Shown in pieces: positions 60,002 to 64,000 of a stretch of 64,000 bases of DNA (the stretch's first letter is position 1; every line of letters begins with the position of its first letter). Under the pieces are notes generated by a model. That model did no database searches. It was not told where the DNA came from and saw nothing but the letters and a program-made list of their open reading frames with translations. This DNA is from Euryarchaeota archaeon UBA103 (GTDB taxonomy: Archaea; Thermoplasmatota; Poseidoniia; Poseidoniales; Thalassarchaeaceae). A program made the position numbers and the translations under genes. The DNA is taken from assembly GCA_002506825.1 (NCBI GenBank), contig DAYH01000031.1, positions 62,001-126,000 of the forward strand, read 5' to 3'.

Positions 60002-61315
60002 ATGTCACTAACATTCAAGCATGTATTGACACCGCCCCCCGATATGGCCTTCCGTGACATGCTGAATGGCGTCCATAACGTACGAGAATCTACTAGCGTT
60101 TTGCATGGTATGATTGAAACTTCGAACAAGCTAGGAGATATCCCCTTAGTATTCAATGACATAAGTGAGGCCCCTGGACATAGAGCGGCTCTAAACGTCT
60201 TAGAGAAGTCTAGATTGTGTGAAATGTTTGACATATCTCCAGGAGATTTGATTGATGTGCTTGCATGGGCCATGGAGAATCCTTCTGAGCCTGAGATTGT
60301 AGATTATACTGATGCGCCCGTAATGCAATCTGGCCAGGAAGATGTCGATCTGTCAAAAATTCCCATTCCCTGGCACTTTGAGGAAGATGGGGGGAGGTAT
60401 CAATCAGCATCAATTATTGTTGCACAGTATTCCGGAGTTAGGAATGTATCTTTCCATCGTCAATTACTAAGGGACAGTAAACACACTGTTGCTAGGCTCG
60501 TTCCAAGGCATCTGAGGACCATCAGCTCTGAAGCTGCAGAGGCAGGAGATGATGTTCCGATTGCCGTGGTGAATGGTGCAGATCCCACTGTCCTTCTTGC
60601 GGCCGCGATGTCATTCTCCGACTATGTTGATGAGTTAACTGTCGCCTCATCCTTACACACGAAGCTTCACGGTACACCTCTGAAAGTCGTAATACTCCCT
60701 AACGGGGTCATGGTCCCCGCTAATGCTGAGTATGCTATGGAAGCCAGGATAACTACTGAGAGAGATGATGAGGGCCCGTATGTAGATATCACCGGAACCG
60801 TGGACGATATTAGGCAGGAGCACGTGATTGAGTACGATTGTGTACACCATCGTATTAACCCTATATTCCATGCGCTGATACCTACTGGAATTGAACATAG
60901 AACATTAATGGGAATGCCAAGAGCACCTACAATAAAGAATTCAGTATCCAAGGTAGTTGATTGTGTGGATGTGCACATGACTGATGGGGGATGTGGATGG
61001 TTATCCTCGGTGGTTCAAATAATTCCAAAGAATGACGGCGACGGGATGCTGGCTATTGAGGCGGCTTTCAGGGGCCATCCCTCTATGAAACAGGTTGTAG
61101 TGGTTGACAAAGACATAGACATCTCGGATCCAAAAAGGGTGGAGTGGGCATTGATGACAAGGTGGCAACCAGACAAAGATACCATAATTCTGAGCGGGCA
61201 GAGAGGATCCAGTCTCGATCCCAGTAGGACCGAAGACGGAGTGACGAGTAAAATCGGCATGGACGCCACTCTTACTCCTGGCATGGACAGGTCTCCTTTC
61301 GAGTCAGTTTTGTGA
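60002..61315 (+). CDS. UbiD-family prenyl-FMN decarboxylase, probably anhydromevalonate phosphate decarboxylase
   Basis: A 437-residue UbiD-fold decarboxylase that should need prenylated FMN. The active-site Arg/Glu region is RITTERDDEGPYVDITG, and NVSFHRQLLRDSKHTVARLVPRHL is the prFMN-phosphate segment. Archaea use a short UbiD homologue to decarboxylate trans-anhydromevalonate 5-phosphate to isopentenyl phosphate, the substrate of IPK. The presence of ipk 5 kb away supports that role. Because this organism also has futalosine-pathway genes, a menaquinone-pathway decarboxylase (MqnL) is the main alternative; the short length favours the mevalonate role. Confidence 0.85.
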   Translation: MSLTFKHVLTPPPDMAFRDMLNGVHNVRESTSVLHGMIETSNKLGDIPLVFNDISEAPGHRAALNVLEKSRLCEMFDISPGDLIDVLAWAMENPSEPEIVDYTDAPVMQSGQEDVDLSKIPIPWHFEEDGGRYQSASIIVAQYSGVRNVSFHRQLLRDSKHTVARLVPRHLRTISSEAAEAGDDVPIAVVNGADPTVLLAAAMSFSDYVDELTVASSLHTKLHGTPLKVVILPNGVMVPANAEYAMEARITTERDDEGPYVDITGTVDDIRQEHVIEYDCVHHRINPIFHALIPTGIEHRTLMGMPRAPTIKNSVSKVVDCVDVHMTDGGCGWLSSVVQIIPKNDGDGMLAIEAAFRGHPSMKQVVVVDKDIDISDPKRVEWALMTRWQPDKDTIILSGQRGSSLDPSRTEDGVTSKIGMDATLTPGMDRSPFESVL

Positions 61316-61322
61316 GGTCATT

Positions 61323-62318
61323 ATGTCGGATTCAGATATTGCAGATAGTCTGCAGCACCCCCGGAGGAGTCTCGGAGATAGGCATAGAAGTCAAGCTGAG
61401 AAGTATCTCAACCTCGCTATAGATGAGGAAGGGAGGTTGATTCAAGAACGACTTGTCAATCTAGAGTGGGGAGAGCAAAGTGCTCGACAGGCTGTTCTAT
61501 ACGATTTTACTAATCCTGAGAATTGGAAAGCTCTGGTTAGAGTGAAGACCCTCCTTGGCGATTCAGAGGGTATTCGATCTGTTCTAGAAGACTTATTCTC
61601 AGTTTTAGGTAGGAAGCCAGAGCAGCTAACTCAACTAGAGGGAGTAGATTTTTTGACCTCTGGTTACCGTTTGCTTCTTGCTTCTTTGGAGGCCGACCCA
61701 CTGGATACTAACCAGTGGTGGAAGATGGTCTCTAATTCTCAGGATGTTCTCACGGACTTCCTCGATAGGACTAGCAAGCTGGATCTAAGAGACAGGCGGG
61801 CGAATACTCTGTTCTCGAGAAGGATAGAAAGAATAAGGGACTCTGGCGATGAAGACCAATTTATGCGTTTATCGAAAATTATTTTGGCTCAGAGACCAAC
61901 TAATCATGAAGCATGGGCATCACTTGGGAGAATGCATGAAAGAAGGGGTGAATATAGTGATGCATGGCTTTGCTATGACCAAGCTCAGTTGTGCTTCCCG
62001 GGGAATCCCGTCAGGGACGAGTTCAAATCTAGGATGGAAGATGAGCTCGATGGAAATCAAAGAAAGAAGTGGAAGTCACCCGGAATAGAACAGAGAGTTG
62101 ATTTCCTGAGTAAGATGGAAGATATGGCGGCCCCTGATAATGAGATTGAAGTCAAGGAGGATCAGATTGCTGAAAATCCAATGGGAGAAGTGGAGGAAAT
62201 GATCAATGAAGGGAGGCTGTCTAAAGCTTTCTTCATGACGAGAAGAATGGCCGCCCGAGGAATTGAGGGGGCACTTGAAATTAATGAAGAATTGCGGAAA
62301 AAAATGGAGGGAGAGTGA
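61323..62318 (+). CDS. TPR-like helical protein of unknown function
   Basis: A 331-residue soluble all-helical protein. One clear TPR unit is visible (NHEAWASLGRMHERRGEYSDAWLCYDQAQLCFPGNP), with weaker ones before it. It is highly charged, with no enzymatic motif. It starts 7 bases after the UbiD-type gene and its TGA overlaps the next ATG (TGATG), so the three genes form one unit. Confidence 0.68.
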   Translation: MSDSDIADSLQHPRRSLGDRHRSQAEKYLNLAIDEEGRLIQERLVNLEWGEQSARQAVLYDFTNPENWKALVRVKTLLGDSEGIRSVLEDLFSVLGRKPEQLTQLEGVDFLTSGYRLLLASLEADPLDTNQWWKMVSNSQDVLTDFLDRTSKLDLRDRRANTLFSRRIERIRDSGDEDQFMRLSKIILAQRPTNHEAWASLGRMHERRGEYSDAWLCYDQAQLCFPGNPVRDEFKSRMEDELDGNQRKKWKSPGIEQRVDFLSKMEDMAAPDNEIEVKEDQIAENPMGEVEEMINEGRLSKAFFMTRRMAARGIEGALEINEELRKKMEGE

Positions 62319-62710
62319 TGTTTGTATTGTGTTGGACATATTCCAGTAAAGGAGAGGAGTCGGGCAATCCCTGGATTATGGTATTGCACAAAGAGAGAGG
62401 TTGGGAGCTTCCCGGCGGGGAGGTCCATGACGAAGAAGAATGGGACGTTGCGGCCTTGAGAGAACTCTATGAGGAAACTGGATTACTGGGAACTGCGATA
62501 TCTTACGAGGAGGATCTAGTAGATGGCGGCGTGGTTGTTCTCATAGAAGTGAATGATGTTCCATTTCCAGAGCCTTGGGGATCTAATGATGGTTCTATTG
62601 AGGAAGTTGGATGGTGTGTAGAAGTTCCATCTAGGCTTTCTTGGGATGAAGGAGAGATTATCAAGATCAAGAATCACGATTGGAATTCTTCCAAAAGATT
62701 GGGGTCCTGA
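62318..62710 (+). CDS. Nudix hydrolase
   Basis: A 130-residue Nudix protein. The complete box G-x5-E-x7-REUxEExGU is seen in GGEVHDEEEWDVAALRELYEETGL, with the preceding RGWELPGGEV as in nucleotide-sanitising members. Substrate is not predictable. ATG 62318 overlaps the preceding stop (TGATG). Its 3' end overlaps the convergent gene by 37 bases. Confidence 0.88.
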   Translation: MFVLCWTYSSKGEESGNPWIMVLHKERGWELPGGEVHDEEEWDVAALRELYEETGLLGTAISYEEDLVDGGVVVLIEVNDVPFPEPWGSNDGSIEEVGWCVEVPSRLSWDEGEIIKIKNHDWNSSKRLGS

Positions 62711-63504
62711 ATCTCCCCCTTCCTTGATTCTAGGGCATCCCTCCATACACGTCTATCTATTTTCTCGGACGCCTCAATAATTAATCCAATGTCTATTCTC
62801 GACGAACCTGACAAATCGTGGGTTAAAATTGGGAATAGGTAATCTACGACCGAGGCGATATCATCGGGATTGGAGGGAGTGGTGGTATTGCCGGGCCCCT
62901 GACGGGGTTTTGCATCATCAATTATTGAGGCCATGGTTGGGGAGTCTTTACTAATATCATCAAGGGCCAAATCAAGCCATTCCAAGGATGTGGCTATTGA
63001 CTCTGGAACCATCTCTAATTCCATGAATCCCAATCTTGCCGACCATAGGTGCCTCATAGCGGGACCGTAGTCACTCATTGAGCTGAGGATTCTGCCAACC
63101 TCTAATCTAGATAGTGAATTTATGTCCAGAGGATGTCCATTATTGATTGAAATTTCAGAATGTGTGGCTAAGGACATCATTAACTCACCTCTGTTCGCAT
63201 GCCACGTAGCTAGATTTAGCAAAGCAAGTCCGTGTACGGAAGATCCGCTGGATATGGCATTCAATCTGTCTACGCACCACCTTAGTTCGGATCCAATTTC
63301 CTCCTCCTTTACCGCTCCGATAAGTGCCCTCTCTAACCTGACTCTGGCCTCAATATCGTGATTTCTTTCTGAAGGTGATCTAGATCTCTCCAAAAGCGAG
63401 TCTGAGATTTCCATAGCATCGCTTGTCTTACCTTCAGAGAGTAAATCGAGCATGAACTTTAGATCATCGCCGAGTTCATTTTGTTCGGATTCTATTCCTG
63501 ACAT
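62674..63504 (-). CDS. TPR-like helical protein of unknown function
   Basis: A roughly 276-residue helical, acidic protein. TPR-like periodicity is visible in the middle (HGLALLNLATWHANRGELMMSLATHSE and YGPAMRHLWSARLGFMELEM). No family is recognised. It is downstream of prefoldin beta; start choices are ATG 63504 (4 bases after the pfdB stop, preceded by GTGAG) or ATG 63522 (overlapping pfdB). Co-transcription with the chaperone gene is likely. Confidence 0.62.
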   Translation of the reverse strand: MSGIESEQNELGDDLKFMLDLLSEGKTSDAMEISDSLLERSRSPSERNHDIEARVRLERALIGAVKEEEIGSELRWCVDRLNAISSGSSVHGLALLNLATWHANRGELMMSLATHSEISINNGHPLDINSLSRLEVGRILSSMSDYGPAMRHLWSARLGFMELEMVPESIATSLEWLDLALDDISKDSPTMASIIDDAKPRQGPGNTTTPSNPDDIASVVDYLFPILTHDLSGSSRIDIGLIIEASEKIDRRVWRDALESRKGEIQDPNLLEEFQS

Positions 63505-63508
63505 AATC

Positions 63509-63832
63509 TCACTGCGATTCATAGGCCCTAACTAGGCCATCATATTTTTCTCTGAGCTCTTTCTCTTTGGAGGATAGCCTATCCATGTGCTCTTGAAATG
63601 AGTTCATGGCTAGTGCTAGGTCATTCTTCAGTGATTCTCTGTCTTCGACCTCGAGAAGGAGGCTTCCAATTGCTCTGTAAACTGGCTTAGAGGGATGCTG
63701 ACTAGATAGTGCGTCGATTGTTATCGTCAATTCGCTTAGTTGAGTGGTGACATTTTGCATCTGGGCCAGAGTGGCCTGTAACTCTTGGGCTACCGCTTTC
63801 AAGGTCTCTGCGATGTCATTATTTGCGTTCAT
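63509..63832 (-). CDS. pfdB: Prefoldin beta subunit
   Basis: Hexameric jellyfish-like chaperone subunit that hands nascent proteins to the thermosome. A 107-residue two-helix coiled-coil protein (ETLKAVAQELQATLAQMQNV...LSSKEKELREKYDGLVRAY) flanks the beta-hairpin segment PVYRAIGSLLLEVEDRESLKNDL, a prefoldin-beta signature. The frame begins at 63859, but ATG 63832 lies one base after the pcc1 stop and fits the family. Order pcc1-pfdB is common in archaea. Confidence 0.92.
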   Translation of the reverse strand: MNANNDIAETLKAVAQELQATLAQMQNVTTQLSELTITIDALSSQHPSKPVYRAIGSLLLEVEDRESLKNDLALAMNSFQEHMDRLSSKEKELREKYDGLVRAYESQ

Positions 63833-63833
63833 A

Positions 63834-64000
63834 CTAGTCACCTGATTCTCTGATTGCATTCAAAGCTTGCTCAGAGGCGATTATCCCTCTCATTGTGGAA
63901 TTCCATATGGCCCTTGTATCTGAGAAATTACTCGCAGTTATTGAAATAGAGATTTTTCCATTATTCTCGGTAAAGTCTGATTCGGTTTTCAGTCCGCTGG
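63834..64000 (-). CDS. pcc1: KEOPS complex subunit Pcc1 (C-terminal part, cut by window edge)
   Basis: Read directly on the minus strand: frame open from the right edge to TAG at 63834-63836, giving 54 residues. The string GKISISITASNFSDTRAIWNS followed by TMRGIIASEQAL matches the Pcc1 pattern (strand, then 'A-x-D-x-x-x-x-R-A-x-x-N-S-x-x-R-x-I'). Pcc1 dimerises KEOPS around Kae1 for t6A synthesis; kae1 is at 24.4-25.4 kb. Adjacency to prefoldin beta supports the call. Confidence 0.75.
   Translation of the reverse strand, partial: SGLKTESDFTENNGKISISITASNFSDTRAIWNSTMRGIIASEQALNAIRESGD

Noticed and set aside
1..64000. Insertion sequences, prophage, integrase, toxin-antitoxin or defence genes
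   Set aside because: No transposase, integrase, phage or restriction-type motifs were seen. The single RHH gene lacks an adjacent toxin and leads a metabolic operon.

Overview
This 64 kb window looks like a compact, mesophilic euryarchaeal chromosome. The best fit is a marine Thermoplasmata-related lineage (Marine Group II/III, 'Ca. Poseidoniia'); this is inference from gene content, not from a marker tree. The archaeal signature is clear: eS19, eL39, eL31 and eS17, a PAN proteasome ATPase with a C-terminal L-Y-D tail, MBF1, small primase subunit, Kae1 and Pcc1 of KEOPS, prefoldin beta, isopentenyl phosphate kinase, Tsr3, KptA, an archaeal SRP RNA, and uS12-uS7-EF-2. Genes occupy nearly all the DNA, spacing is often zero or negative, and strand switches are frequent. 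First genes of units tend to have an AT-rich TATA-like box and little leader. Internal genes often have GAGGTGAT-type ribosome-binding sites just upstream of ATG, TTG or GTG.

Layout. 1-4.1 kb: tail of a CcmE-like OB-fold gene, SRP RNA, an EVE protein and a large RND-type transporter. 4.1-9.4 kb: ValRS, a 2-hydroxyacid dehydrogenase of the phosphoglycerate dehydrogenase group, Fe/Mn SOD and a membrane protein. 9.4-15.4 kb: an A-type Fe-S carrier with YgfZ/IBA57, divergent FdhD, a TPR protein, an FMN reductase, an unlisted 55-residue membrane protein coupled to a PqqD-like protein, and another membrane protein. 15.4-17.4 kb: eS19-eL39-eL31-eS17-TrmJ. 17.4-20.4 kb: a tightly overlapping preQ0 (archaeosine precursor) operon, RHH regulator-folE-queE-queC-msrB-queD. 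20.5-25.4 kb: sulfotransferase, methylmalonyl-CoA epimerase and mutase, a basic protein, Kae1. 25.5-33.3 kb: all enzymes of histidine breakdown to glutamate with tetrahydrofolate transfer (hutI; hutH, hutU, cyclodeaminase, formiminotransferase), with AlaX in the operon and tRNA-Val alongside.

33.3-42.1 kb: PAN, MBF1, Tsr3, a CNNM/CorC-type protein, MetRS, low-complexity membrane and proline-rich proteins, PriS. 42.2-45.6 kb: futalosine-pathway menaquinone genes mqnD, mqnA and mqnE, interrupted by a half-length deoxyhypusine hydroxylase-like HEAT protein. 45.7-53.9 kb: split transketolase, ProRS, CoaBC, thiolase, KptA. 54.0-61.3 kb: isoprenoid genes (IPK and an IDI-prenyl diphosphate synthase fusion), EF-2, uS7, uS12, and a short UbiD-type decarboxylase that probably belongs to the archaeal modified mevalonate pathway. 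61.3-64 kb: TPR proteins, Nudix hydrolase, prefoldin beta and truncated pcc1.

The points I rate highest are: (a) the half-size DOHH-like protein with two HE motifs at the spacing of eukaryotic DOHH; (b) the preQ0 operon whose QueC has lost all four zinc cysteines and whose QueD lacks two of three zinc histidines, led by a previously unlisted 58-residue RHH protein; (c) the IDI-prenyltransferase fusion behind IPK; (d) the small membrane ORF coupled to a PqqD-like protein. I see no CRISPR array, insertion sequence, prophage or rRNA operon.
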